Shown piece by piece: positions 12,015 through 23,069 of a stretch of 64,000 nt of DNA; position 1 is the first letter of the stretch, and every line of letters begins with the position of its first letter. Source of the DNA: Brassica napus (Eukaryota > Streptophyta > Magnoliopsida > Brassicales > Brassicaceae); the NCBI RefSeq assembly GCF_020379485.1, contig NC_063450.1, positions 28,682,137 through 28,746,136 of the forward strand, in the 5' to 3' direction. The translations under genes and the position numbers were made by a program. The notes under the pieces are model-generated. The model was not told where the DNA came from. It worked only from the letters and a program-made list of their open reading frames with translations, and ran no database searches.

Positions 12015-12340
12015 TGAAGGTAACAACAAGAACTAGGGTTTCTGAATAATAACTTTATTTCTTGATAATGTTCTCTGATACAACGTTCCTTATTTAAAGG
12101 GCTCAGCTGAAGGATCTAGAGACTATACAGCTGTGTTTCTAAAACTAGCAACAAGACAAAAGAGCATATCGATTACACAGCTGTAATGGTTGCTTTCCCG
12201 TACTAGAGGAAACACAGACTTGAACTCTGTTTTGAACCGTTGAAGCTCTGTCTTGATGTTGACTCCTTTGACTCTCTTTAATGGGCTTTTGAGATATCTG
12301 AAGTTGTGGCTGGGCTGGACTTATCTGGGCCATGCTAATA
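12015..12340 (-). repeat. Copia 5' LTR (right copy)
   Basis: 326 bases, same length as the left LTR, with about nine substitutions between them and no indel noted. It is adjacent to the primer-binding site, so it is the 5' LTR and carries the element's promoter. Confidence 0.93.
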
Positions 12341-12390
12341 AGTACTACTAATTCCCAATTAAACTCAACTCTTGAAATATTTAGGGTTTT

Positions 12391-12919
12391 AGAGCATCTC
12401 CAACCTCTAGCTATTTTCACATCTATATGCTATAATAGAGGTAAAAGTGCTCCATCACATCTATATTTCCATCTCTAAAATAGAGATTGCTATTTTTTCC
12501 TCTATATATAGAGGAAAAAATAGCATTCCAGCATTCCTCTATTATAGAGTCATACTTTTTTATTTTCAAAATAGTCCTTTAACTTTTAAATTTTTATAGT
12601 TGTAACCAAAATAATTATATTTATAGAGAAATACAGCTTTTGTAGGAGTATAATAACATTTTTTATTTATATAATAGTCTTTTAACAAAACTTTAGTTTA
12701 AAAAAATTCATAAGCTTATGAAAATATTTTAAAAGTTAAAAATAAATAGGGTTAGTTATCAACTTTTATAAACAAAATGTATCATTTGTAAAATTAAAAT
12801 AGAATTTTTTGAGAATATTCCTTTATAGAGACAAAAATAGAGAAATACATTGGAGATAAACTCATATCTATTTTAGAGATGCTCTATTTTAGAGGTAAAA
12901 ATAGGGGAATACATTGGAG
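12391..12919. repeat. Candidate non-autonomous repeat with CTCCAA ends
   Basis: The left edge reads GAGCATCTCCAACCTCTAG and the right edge, reversed, CTCCAATGTATTCCCCTA. Many copies of CTATTTTAGAG-type words in both orientations lie between. Segments beginning GAGCATCTCCAA are frequent in crucifer spacers. I found no clear target duplication, so the boundaries are approximate. Confidence 0.4.
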
Positions 12920-13459
12920 TTAGTATTAGGATAATGTATTAAGACAGAACTGATAACAAAATATTGTGACGTAGGACCCACTAATATTCTTTGCCAACCA
13001 TAGAGTGGCAATCAAAAAGGCCATGGTCCATGTCACTTTTTCTGACTTCTATGACTTCTTTTACTATAATTTAATCAACATATTTGTTTCTCCCAATCAT
13101 GATTTCTTATTGCCTCCACTGTCCATAAGTTTTTTTTTCTATGAATCGGAATTCATAATTCGAAATAAATGAGAAAACACTCCTGTTAATTATTCAGCTA
13201 GCTCAAGGACGAGAGAGGCTTTATTTGTTCAACATGTTCTTTTAGTTTCATTTGTTATTATATGAACTGTTTTTGTTAATAAATTAGATCGATATTGTTG
13301 TCTATTCGTCCCTGATCTCAGGGATTTATCTCCGCCAATATTGGGGACGTCATCATCCAGCTTTTCAATCTGCTCCGCCCGTTCCGCTCATAATTATTAG
13401 TTCCACCATGTTTTTTTTGGCGATTAGTAAAAGAAGATATATTCTCTGCTAGCCAATAA

Positions 13460-13541
13460 AATAAATGGGTTGTATCAGTTTTACGTGACTCATATCCAAA
13501 AATAAATGGGTTGTATCAGTTTTACGTGACTCATATCCAAA
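13460..13541. repeat. Tandem duplication, 41-base unit, two copies
   Basis: A block beginning ATAAATGGGTTGTATCAG and ending CTCATATCCAAA is repeated head to tail without a mismatch that I can see. The copies start at 13461 and 13502. Confidence 0.9.
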
Positions 13542-13597
13542 GATGATATTATCAATTGAAGTCAAATCAATAAGAAACGGATAGAATGACTCGTGCT

Positions 13598-13913
13598 CAG
13601 GGTGGACTTAACATTGTTATGGCCCTAGGAAAAAAAATTGTTTATCATTTAAAATTTATATTCAGATAATATTTAATATATTTTTAAAATTTAATCAGTA
13701 ATATTTTGTATATTTTGTAACGAAAATAAAACTATATGCATATCAAATATTTTTGGACCATTTTCAATTTTATTTATTATATTTATAATTTTTTTAAATA
13801 TAAAAATTTAAACTTTTTTAAAAAACTAGGCTCCTTAACTATTAACCTAAGGGGGGGACAAGACTTGGACCCGGAGCGGTCGCAACGCTTGTCCCCCTCC
13901 TCAGCCGGCCCTG
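13598..13913. mobile_element. Short hAT-type element (MITE), perfect 8-bp target duplication
   Basis: The left end is CAGGGTGGACTTAA and the right end, reversed, CAGGGCCGGCTGAGG. CTCGTGCT occurs immediately outside both ends (13590-13597 and 13914-13921) with no mismatch, the 8-bp duplication expected of hAT transposition. The 316-base inside is AT-rich on the left and GC-rich on the right and codes for nothing. CAGGGCCGGC-type ends are common in crucifer hAT-derived elements. The perfect duplication suggests a relatively recent insertion. Confidence 0.88.
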
Positions 13914-13921
13914 CTCGTGCT

Positions 13922-15521
13922 GGATGTAAAAAGCCGTAGCTGTAGTCGGACTTGGTAGGACAAGTCTTTTTCCTTCACCCTATGTCTCCCAGCCCACTTG
14001 CTGACCTAATTACATTTAGCTTCTATTCATTCCATCAATAATGATATATAAGAAGATTCGTTTTATCAAAACTGTTATCACTCATCACAAGTTCACAATA
14101 AATAAAATCTCTCCTTCTTTTGGAATCATTCTCACTTTGTGTGTTTATGTGGACTGTAGAAGCTTAAAACGATCGTATAACGTATGACGTGATATGATTT
14201 AAAGACATAAGCCATGTCACTAGTGTTGTTTTGCCAGTAGTGAAAAGGCAAAACTAATTAGGGGTTTTAATAAATAAGCGAGGATCCTTCGTCGTGGGAG
14301 AGTCCAAGAGGCACATGCCCCTTCAACAATTTTATTGGTCGTACCCTTAAAACTTTTTTCATCTCCTAATCCACGACACTTTGTATTTGTTTACGTCATC
14401 CACTACTGACTTTTTAAACCAGTAGAGATTAAACTAGTATACTACTAAACTCGCTTGTCTATTGATTTCTTCCACACATGTCTGACTGACGTACGGAATT
14501 AACAACATACGTATTTTAAGGTTTATACTTCCATTGACTTCAGAGTGTGAGTTTTGTCGTGATTTACTGATTATATTTCGGGTTGGTAATATTTAACACA
14601 GCAAAAAAATTTATGATCAAATAAGATGAAGAAAATAGTACGCACAAGGGTAAAAAGAAAAAAAAAATATATATATATATATAAAATAATTGGATAAAAT
14701 TGAATATCAATCAAACATTTGTTGTATTGTGTGTTATCAAGAAAACTAGGCATATTACCCACTCAAAGCCATGTGACGAAAACATATAAACGTAAATACA
14801 CAATCTATACATAAAAGCTGGGTATATACTCTGTATTGCAGTAACAGTAACTTGTGTATCAAAATGTCGTTAGTAAAACATATAATGCAAGCATTAAAAA
14901 CGAATGTAAGAGGATCGAGAATGTTCTGTTTGGGGTTATTTGGTAAATTACGCGAGAAGAGTCGTATAGAATCTGAGGACTTGGGACCAACGAAGATTTA
15001 GGAGCGATGGAGACAGTGACGGGACGGTGTTAGACACGTGAAAGTCACGTGACTGTCTCCCGCATCACTGGAACTTGTATCCGATCTTGGCCTCTATGAC
15101 CCTACGAATGGATTGACAACTTTAACTAATCTTCTCAGATCCTATATATAACATGTGTAACTTAATTAACTACATTATAGTATACACGTAAGTATAGAAA
15201 ATAATTATTTAAAGCAGACCGAATAATTGGTATACATGAATAATACGGCCTCGAGTTTTTGTCCCCATGGCACCAATGCATATGTCTCTCTCTAATTTTG
15301 TTTGGGAAGTAACTTCTTACCTGTGTTATTTATCCGTTTTATAAGTCTGTGCATTAAATTTCCTTTCTAGTAGGTGTCAGTAAAGCCTAGTGCTTTTTAG
15401 GCCTCTTAATATTACTGTACTATTAACTGCTTTAGTGAAAGCCCAATAGATTTTTTGCCCATTGAGATATGTAACCTACCAAGACATACTCTAGTCAGCC
15501 ATGTAGATTGACAATAATACT
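13922..15521. other. Spacer; contains a hairpin with two G-boxes at 15009-15060
   Basis: No gene is seen. An (AT)n stretch lies near 14669-14683. At 15009-15020 and 15049-15060 two 12-base arms (GGAGACAGTGAC and GTGACTGTCTCC) are nearly perfect inverted copies, and two CACGTG G-box hexamers lie at 15035-15040 and 15046-15051. This could be a stranded promoter fragment, but no adjacent coding region supports that. Confidence 0.45.
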
Positions 15522-15539
15522 ACTACTTGCCATAATGAT

Positions 15540-16352
15540 TTTTTTTTTTTCCATCTATTATTATTATTGATGGGTCAAAGCCCAGAAACCAAACATCACA
15601 AAGGCCCAAAGGGCAAACTAAAGAAACGTTATGGGCCAAAGCCCAAACAAACATTAAACCGAACCCGGCGCCCCAAAAACCCGAGGCCACAAACCCAACA
15701 TCCGAAGCCCACTAGGCTTTCCCCATGCACGTGTCATCCTGTTAACAGAACCAAAACACGTGTTGGACTCCTCACCGATGAGGAACATGTGTTGACGACA
15801 CCTCCATCTCCCCTGTATCGAGATTCATCACCGGAGCCACCGGTGTTCACCGAAGATACACCGGAAAGAACCCCTCACCATGAATCTACCGACCCAAACG
15901 AAACCTCCTCCAACGGCGATCAAACTCCGCCCTCAAATCCACCAAATCCTTAAAGAGGCCGATCAACTAGAGCAGCCTCGAAGAAGAACGAACCACAGAT
16001 CTACGCTTCCATAAAACAATCGTCTACGATCGATCCAAGAACAACCAACATGGAGTCTTAAGTCGAGAGTCGATTGAGCAAAGAGAAAGCAAAAGCATAG
16101 ATCGGAGACCGGTAAAAGCCGGCGAAAAACGATGCTGTCAGAGCCACCGCTTCCCGAAGACGAAAGCCGACGAACCGATGCTGGCGGAGCCACCAATCCT
16201 CGGAACCCAAAGCTGGCGACGACGGTGTAGAGAAATCACCGACTCCCAGAAATCAAACCTATAACACGGAGTTAGAGAAACTCCGACTGAAGTTCATCTC
16301 ATCCTTCCTCTGTGTCGGATCGAAGAGAGAGGACAGAGCTAAAGGAGAGAGA
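15540..16352 (-). mobile_element. Short LINE-derived (non-autonomous) retroposon with 18-bp target duplication
   Basis: An 18-base direct repeat, ACTACTTGCCATAATGAT, flanks the element at 15522-15539 and 16353-16370 with no mismatch. On the minus strand it starts TTCTCTCTCCTTTAGC, has a GC-richer body resembling a LINE 5' leader, and ends in about 11 A at 15540-15550. A long target duplication plus an A-tail is the signature of target-primed reverse transcription. At about 813 bases it has no reverse transcriptase. It contains a 128-residue plus frame (15567-15953) and a 77-residue minus frame (15963-16196), neither with a known domain. It is probably an internally deleted LINE, or a SINE-like family using LINE machinery. 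Confidence 0.82.
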
Positions 16353-16370
16353 ACTACTTGCCATAATGAT

Positions 16371-17049
16371 ACGGTGAACGAACCGAACTTTTATATCCTT
16401 TTCACACCAATAATTTTATATCCGGTCAGATCCCGGAAGAAACACATTTAGTGTTACTAAGTGGACTATCCCGAAAGCGTACCACACTGCCTTACCCGAG
16501 TTTGGAATACCTTCTGACTAATGCCAGAGATGGACCAATCATCTGTTATGGTCCACCATGTAAACTAGTTGGAACAAAACCTAAATCCAAACTGGCCAAG
16601 TAATGATAATTAGTTCTCGGGGAGAATCGAAGCAGCATTGACGTGGGTTCACGCCAAGAATTGGGTGGCTTATAATATAGTTATTCAAACTAAGTGTGAT
16701 CACTTAATTGATAATCAAACACGTGAATCGTGTAACGATGTAAGGAATAGAGTAATTAATAATATCATGTTTAACCAATTTACCCAGCTAATTTAGCTTG
16801 ACCAAAATGAAAATTAACTCTTATGGTGGACAACGTAGTGTTTGTCGTTGTGTCTAATTCAACATCGAGTAACGAAACAAAACCAAACCCTATCATGTCA
16901 TCTAGTCCCTGTTATCTCAAGGCAAAAGAATCCTCCACAGAGATTCTAAACCTCTCTGAGGAGCGTCCGTGTGTAATATAAATTTAGATTTGATGTGTCC
17001 ACTTAGTTATATGTGTATACTTTATCGGATTTTTCTTCCTCTTTTCGCT
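16371..17049. other. Spacer, nothing recognised
   Basis: AT-rich with no open frame of note and no clear repeat edges. Confidence 0.5.
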
Positions 17050-17905
17050 GTGTTTTGAAACCGACCGAGATCCGCGGTTAAACCGGTAAATCCAATGACC
17101 CAGAAAAAATTTGGTTTGGGTTTTATTAAAAACCCAATATTTAGAAACCCGAAAACCCAGTAAAACCCGAAATCCGATACTGGTTGAACCACCGGTTGAA
17201 TAAATAAATAATTTTTACTTGTTTTTTAGTTTTTAATTATGTTTTAGATTATGTTTTATATTCTAAATTTCTAATTAAGAAGTTAGGTGCTGACGAAAAA
17301 AAAAAGTTAGGTTTTCTCTTTTCAGTTTTATATTTGTGATTTTTAGATTTTAATGAAGATTTTACTATGTCACGTGAAGAAAATGAAGTGAACAATAATA
17401 GAGAGAACTAAAATTAGTTGATGTGATTTGGTGTTAGTTTATTTCTGTTATTGACAATTTATTACAATGATCTTTTTTTTTTTTAGATTTGAAGTTTAAT
17501 TTATTATTCATACTAGAAATTTAAATATTTATGAATTTTATGTCTTAATTTTTTTTAGATGTCATAACTCTAACCTTGTTACAAAAAAAATTAAATAGTC
17601 TACACTATTTTTTTATTTTTTTTATGTAAAATGAAAATAAAAATATAAAAACTAAAGTTAAGTATTTTCTAAATGCTTTTAAACATAAAATATATACATA
17701 TCCAAACTATTATATTATGTTTTAAAAAACATTTAGAAAATATTAAAATTGAGTTTCTATATTTTTATTTACATAGCTAATATATTATTATATAATAAAA
17801 TTAATTTACTTATTAACCCGCGGTTCATCCACGGTCGATCCAGTGACCCAGTGACCTGATTAGTCGTTCGGTTCAGTGTCCGGATCGGGTTTAAAAACAT
17901 TGCCT
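17050..17905. repeat. Candidate inverted-repeat element with AAACCSG ends
   Basis: The left edge reads CTGTGTTTTGAAACCGACC and the right edge, reversed, CAATGTTTTTAAACCCGATC. Both ends carry GC-richer blocks with CCGCGGTT and CAGTGACCCAG words, and the middle is AT-rich. I could not find a convincing target duplication, so class and exact ends are uncertain. Confidence 0.45.
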
Positions 17906-18004
17906 TGTTTTCTACAAGCTAATATACTTAAATATATATATTCTTAACGGTATTATGTAGCATCTAGTATAATCGCCTTAGTTAAACATGGATCTATAGG
18001 TATA

Positions 18005-18694
18005 GACTTATTTTTGGGTTCACCAACCAATAGGATTGTGTTATTTCATATTCGGTATCTTTTAAAAAAAGAAAAAAATATTGTCAAATTATATTATCTT
18101 TTTAAAATTAAAAGGTAAAAATAAATAAATAAAAGTTAGTAGTAATTACAAAAAAGAATATTTTTAACGTCGTCAGCAAAACATTAAACCCTAAATCCTA
18201 ATCCCTAAACCCTAAATCCTAAACCTTAAACCCTTGGGTAAACCCTAAAACCTAGAATAAATCTTAAACTCTAGGATAAATCTTAAACTCTAAATCAAAA
18301 TCACTAAACACAAAAACACTCAAGGGTTTAGGGTTTAGGATTTAGGGTTTAGAATTTTAGGGTGTAGTGTTTTTATTTAGAGTTTAAGATTTATCCAAGG
18401 GTTTAGGGTTTACCCAAGGGTTTAGAGTTTACCCAAGGGTTTAGGGTTTACGCAAGGGTTTAGGGTTTAGGGATTAGGATTTAGGGTTTAGTGTTTTGCT
18501 GACGATGCTGAAATTTTTTTTTAATTCTTTTTTCTGTAACTGCTATATTTTTTTACTTTTTTATTTTAAAAACATAATATAACTTGATAATATTTTGTTT
18601 TCTTTTTTTAAAAGATATCGAATTTGAAATAAAGAAATCCTATTGGCTGGTGAACCTAGAGATTCACCCTATGGGGTGAACCCAAGAATAACTC
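18005..18694. mobile_element. Mutator-type inverted-repeat element with telomere-like core
   Basis: The ends GACTTATTTTTGGGTTCACC (left) and GAGTTATTCTTGGGTTCACC (right, reversed) match at 18 of 20. ATAGGTATA lies directly outside both ends (17996-18004 and 18695-18703), a perfect 9-bp duplication as made by Mutator-like transposases. The two arms are inverted copies of each other for most of the 690 bases, for example the CCAATAGGATT and TTTTGCTGACG words and their reverses. The centre is filled with CCCTAAA then TTTAGGG variants. There is no coding capacity. Confidence 0.85.
18185..18500. repeat. Telomere-like CCCTAAA / TTTAGGG tract in inverted order
   Basis: Degenerate CCCTAAA units (about 18187-18300) are followed by TTTAGGG units (about 18305-18495), so the tract is palindromic. 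It is interstitial and internal to the Mutator-type element, so it is not a chromosome end. Confidence 0.85.
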
Positions 18695-18703
18695 ATAGGT
18701 ATA

Positions 18704-20548
18704 TATGTGGCTTGCTTTAATATGTTTCTCAAATCCGAAATGAAAAAAAAAAATCTCTTTCAACTTCCACATGGTATCAGTATCATGACCCGTACGACCG
18801 TCGAGGTTTTCTTTAGTAGTAAAGTATTTTAGATTATTCAATGCAATATATCAATAAATTAATATAATTTGATGTTATATATTATCTAATTTATAATAAT
18901 ATTTGTGTGGCGTATAATATTATTATTATAAATTTTTTATTTTTTTATTTTTGTAACAAAATTTATTTTGAAAATATTATTATGAAACAATATTGATTTA
19001 CATTATTTTGTTTTATTCTAAATTTGAAACATATGTGGAAACTAAATTAAGTTGAACCTACATAATAGAGAATTTGGTATATAGTTATTGATTAAACCAA
19101 TTTAGTATAGATGTTTAAATAATAAACCGAATTATTTTTTTAACTTAGGAGAATACACAGACGTTAATAATAGTAGAGTAAAATCTTATATATACGATAT
19201 GAATAAAAATCAAATGTTTCATCTATGAAAGAAGATGTATATTAGTTGTATTACATAGTAAATACATTTAAAGGTGAAACTTCTAAGTGGTATAAATTAA
19301 AAAATTACATATGAAATAAATCATAATTTTTGTGCTAAATAGATAAGAATTTTTTTTTTTTAATTAGAAATAGAAATGAATATTTATTTTTAAAAACATC
19401 ATTTACAATACTTCTTAAATTGAATTTTGAAAATTAAATCAATTTAAAATTGTTATTCAAAATTCAATTTAAAATTGTTATTATCATTAAAATATTATTA
19501 AAAGTATTTTATATAATTATTAAAAAAATTACAATCAAAACTAAATTAAAATTTAGTTTCTATTTATATTTTGTGATAATTAAAATTTTAATTAACTAAT
19601 TTCGAAAATATATTTTAAAAAGATTCTAAAAATATTTAAAAGATTTTGTTAGATATTTCTTTATGATATTTATTAGTATTTGAAATAAAAATAAAGATAT
19701 TAAAATTAAGTTATGTAAAATTTAATAATTTTTCTATGGATAGTCCAAATAGAAAAATCACACATGAAATAAGTCATAACTTCTATGACTTCTATTTTAA
19801 TAGTATAGATAGATACGTGGATATATTGACAGCCGCAAATGAAACTAAACGTTTCAACCTCTACTCTTATATGCAAATTATTTTAAAAAGCATGCGTCTT
19901 AAATTTATGAATTTTAAAATCCGTTATAGTTAAAACAAATAATTAAGCTGCTATGATCTGAAAGATAACGCATGACAACGTTTTAAAATGTAGCAAGCTC
20001 GAAAACAACGTCCTTTCTGACTAAATAATACTAGTACTATACACAGGCAGGCAAATGTCTCTTTTTCCAAAAAAAATTTCAGTTAGTATAAACTATAAGT
20101 AATATCTATATATGGAACGTACAAGAATTTGGAGGGAAAGAGGACGTCATAAAATGTTGAACTTCCACGAAATGATAGATTTTTTCTCGATCTATACATT
20201 CAATAAGAGACTGCCACCCATAAATGCTACACCAAAGTTTAGCTACTTCAGACATATTAAGACCTAGAGAAACGAATTCGAAAGCACATGACCAGAAAAA
20301 GCTGTCTGTACACCTACGTTTTTGTCCCGGTTTGAGGATCAAAACGGTACGTTTCATATTGACAAGCTACTACTCGATGTGTCTGGTCTCTTTCTTTCCT
20401 TCTTGCCTGCACACTCATTCGTCCTTGTTCTTTTTGTTTTCTTTTGCTCTATTCTCAAAACATACACATCCGCAGTTAATATTATTCTCATCGCGCGTTT
20501 GCCTTCATATTCTTGAATCTCCTTATGTCTTTTCTCTAACATCCAACT
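18704..20548. other. Spacer and upstream region of the GRAS gene
   Basis: 18704-19960 is very AT-rich with no gene. Several frames at about 20100-20540 on both strands (for example 20106-20357 minus and 20224-20742 plus) have no known domain and are treated as chance. The last few hundred bases, pyrimidine-rich at 20380-20545, are the likely promoter and leader of the GRAS gene. Confidence 0.5.
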
Positions 20549-22221
20549 ATGAACAAAGCCATGATTCTGAACCCGACCCGGCCCGTTTGGCCCGGTTTCT
20601 CTTCTTCCAAGTCCCTATGCGGCGATGCCAACTGCATGGAGCAGCTTCTCCTCCACTGCGCAAACGCCATCGAATCAAACGACGCCACGTTAACTCAACA
20701 GACCATTTGGGTCATCAACAACCTCGCTTCCTCAGACGGTGACTCCACACAGAGACTCGCCTCCTCTTTACTCCGTGCGTTAATCTCACGCGCCGCCACC
20801 AAATCACCCGCATTCTCTTTCCTATCCGTTGCTTCCGCATCCCATGAAACGCTTCACCGCTTCTCCGTCATTGAGCTTGCGGCGTTCGTTGACCTCACGC
20901 CGTGGCACCGTTTCGGCTTCATCGCCGCCAACGCAGCAATCCTCGACGCCGTCAAAGGTTACTCCTCCGTCCACATCGTTGACTTAAGTTTGACTCATTG
21001 CATGCAAATCCCTACTCTTATAGACTCCATGGCAACCAAACTCATCAACAAAGAACAACCTCCTCCGCTTCTCAAACTCACCGTTGTCCTCTCCGAATCT
21101 CCTCCGCCTCCATTGCTTGGAATCTCCTACGAAGAATTAGGGTTGAAGCTAGTGAGCTTTGCAGCCACACGTAACGTAGCAATGGAGTTTAGAATCATAT
21201 ATTCTTCTTACTCCGATGGTCTGTCCTCTCTTATCGAACAACTGAGATTAGACCCTTTGGTCTGCAATGAAGCTCTCGTCGTTAACTGCCACATGATGCT
21301 CCATTATATCCCAAACGATACCCTAAGTTATTTAAGTCCTTCACGGTCATTATTCTTGAAAGAGCTCAGAGATCTAAACCCAACTATGGTAACCTTAATT
21401 GAAGAGGACGCAGATTTCACCTCGAGTAACTTCATCGCCAGGTTTGTTTTTTTGGACTATACTACTACGTTGCACTAAGATAAATGTTTTTTTTAATGTT
21501 TCACAACATATATATTTTATGTTATTTATGCCGAAATTGTAAACTTTAAAAAAATATTTGAGCTGATTAAATATTATTGACAATTGTAAACTTTTTAAAA
21601 ATACATTTAATGTATTTTCTTTAACATACTTGAAAACATTAGAAAATCTATCTTTAAGAAATAGAGGTAGTAGTTAACTAATTTCTTGAACAAAAAAAAA
21701 AAAGATTTAACACAGAAGTTTGATCCTATGATGTGGTCACCATGAGAAGCAGTGAATTTGACGTTGAAAATGAAACATATTATACTATAATGTCATGTGA
21801 TAAAATGTTTAGGTTAAGGTCACTCTTCAACTACATGTGGATCCCTTACGACACAGCCGACACGTTTTTAACATGTGGGAGCGAGCAAAGGCAGTGGTAC
21901 GAAGCGGATATAGGTTGGAGGATAGATAACGTGGTGGCCAAGGAAGGTGCTGAAAGAGTTGAGAGATTGGAGCCAAAGAGCCGGTGGTTCGAGAGAATGA
22001 GAGAAGCTGATTTCACGGGAGTTGGGTTCGGCGAGGCGGTAGCGAGAGAGGTTCAAACGATGCTAGAGGAACACGCCGCCGGGTGGGGAATGAAGAGAGA
22101 TGTTGATGATAGTGATGACGTGGAACGCTTTGTACTGACGTGGAAGGGACATAGTGTTGTGTTTGCCTCAGCTTGGGTGCCAATGAATAGGGTTGATGGA
22201 TGTTCTCACGTAGAAGCTTAA
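20549..22221 (+). CDS. GRAS-family transcription regulator (SCL32-like), 2 exons
   Basis: Exon 1 (20549-21441) and exon 2 (21813-22221) join with GT/AG ends to restore one frame of 433 residues. The GRAS blocks appear in order: leucine-rich region from about residue 29 (CMEQLLLHCANAIES), VHIVD at 141-145, a second leucine-rich region, the PFYRE-like region with NCHMMLHYIP, and in exon 2 the SAW region ending WGMK...WKGHSVVFASAW. GRAS proteins are plant nuclear regulators that act mostly through partner DNA-binding proteins. Its place between LBD37 and the Ada1-like gene matches Arabidopsis At5g67411; the closest paralogue I recall is At3g49950 (SCL32). Many GRAS genes lack introns, so the 371-base AT-rich intron is notable. 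Without the splice, exon 1 would stop at 21478 after reading into the intron. Target genes are unknown. Confidence 0.85.
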
Positions 22222-23069
22222 AATTGGATAAGATATGATGTTAATCGTATCCACAATCAAGGATTAATGCTAATAGTACTTAAATTAGAAGGCGATGTGA
22301 GAAACAACAGAAAAGTGTAGGGGATTCTTAAGTTTCTAACCGACCCGACCGGTTATGTATGAATGAGCTGACTTTCAAACTTATTATCAAGTAGTAGTAA
22401 AGTAACATGATTGGTCCGCTCCAGCTGTGTAAAATTTTGCACGTGCCGCGTTGACTAGACGTTGACTCTTACAAAGCAGAAGCTTCTAAAAAAGAAGCAT
22501 ATGCGATCTATCCGTCTAAATTTTCCCAAAAAAATCCTCAAGTCGCGATTAAAACCAGAGTCATTTACAGTTCAAATCAAGCTCGATTTAAAGATTCTTC
22601 ATTGTTTTTCTTCTCTGGTCTTCTTCTCAAGGTTAGTTGAATATTGCAGTTTTAATTATACTATTTTTTGGTTCTCCGTATGCTTTTCCGAATCTGAAAA
22701 CAACTTCATGTTTCATTATTCGCGATTGAGAATTTATAGAGTTTAATTATGTTGATCTCGGGATTCGAAACTGGTAAAAAAATCTTTTATTGTGGTAGGT
22801 TACTGTTCAGTGTTTAGTTGTGTCTGTGTTAGTACACGAATGGTAATGGAATCATGTGAATGAATGAACTTGTAAAAGTTACTTACTTCAACAATTCCCA
22901 ATCTGGGTTTCGCTAATCTCATCTCAATTCCGACAATTGTTGTATATTGCAGTTAGAGTTGACCTTCTTCCCTCGTGGTTTGACTGACGTATACGGTTCC
23001 TGATTGGGTTATTTTTGTGAATTTCTGTTTTTATTTTTATATATAGGGAGAAGTTTGAAGGGACCCAAA
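22222..23069 (+). promoter_or_regulatory. Upstream region and 5' leader (with intron) of the Ada1-like gene
   Basis: 22222-22480 is the 3' flank of the GRAS gene. A likely leader exon ends at CTCAAG (22631), followed by an intron with GTTAGT donor (22632) and TATATAG acceptor (23046). The second leader exon then runs to the ATG at 23070. The longer open frame from 23004 starts at TTG and would read through the acceptor, so it is not the start. Confidence 0.55.

Larger units (their letters stand above)
7379..12340 (-). mobile_element. Ty1/Copia LTR retrotransposon, nearly full length but defective
   Basis: Two 326-base LTRs (7379-7704 and 12015-12340) bound about 4.3 kb of internal sequence read on the minus strand. 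The order gag, protease, integrase, reverse transcriptase, RNase H is that of Copia. A tRNA-Met type primer site abuts the right LTR and a G-rich polypurine tract abuts the left LTR. I counted about nine differences between the LTRs (roughly 3 percent), so insertion was fairly recent. The flanking five bases are AATAC (7374-7378) and AGTAC (12341-12345), agreeing at 4 of 5. One in-frame stop and several frameshifts make the coding region non-functional as it stands. Confidence 0.95.

Noticed and set aside
15567..15953. 128-residue proline/threonine-rich frame as a gene
   Set aside because: It lies antisense inside a retroposon bounded by an 18-base target duplication and has no recognisable domain.
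15963..16196. 77-residue minus-strand frame as a gene
   Set aside because: It is part of the LINE-like leader of the same retroposon. I cannot exclude a short leader-encoded peptide, but nothing supports it.
18185..18500. CCCTAAA repeats as a possible chromosome end
   Set aside because: They are degenerate, palindromic, internal to a transposon with target duplications, and flanked by ordinary sequence on both sides.
20106..20742. Overlapping frames on both strands upstream of and over the GRAS start
   Set aside because: No known domain is present, and the plus frame overlaps the start of the GRAS gene in a different frame.
23004..23069. N-terminal extension of the Ada1-like protein
   Set aside because: The extension begins at TTG and crosses a good splice acceptor at 23046. 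The family protein starts at the MPTGQRR methionine.
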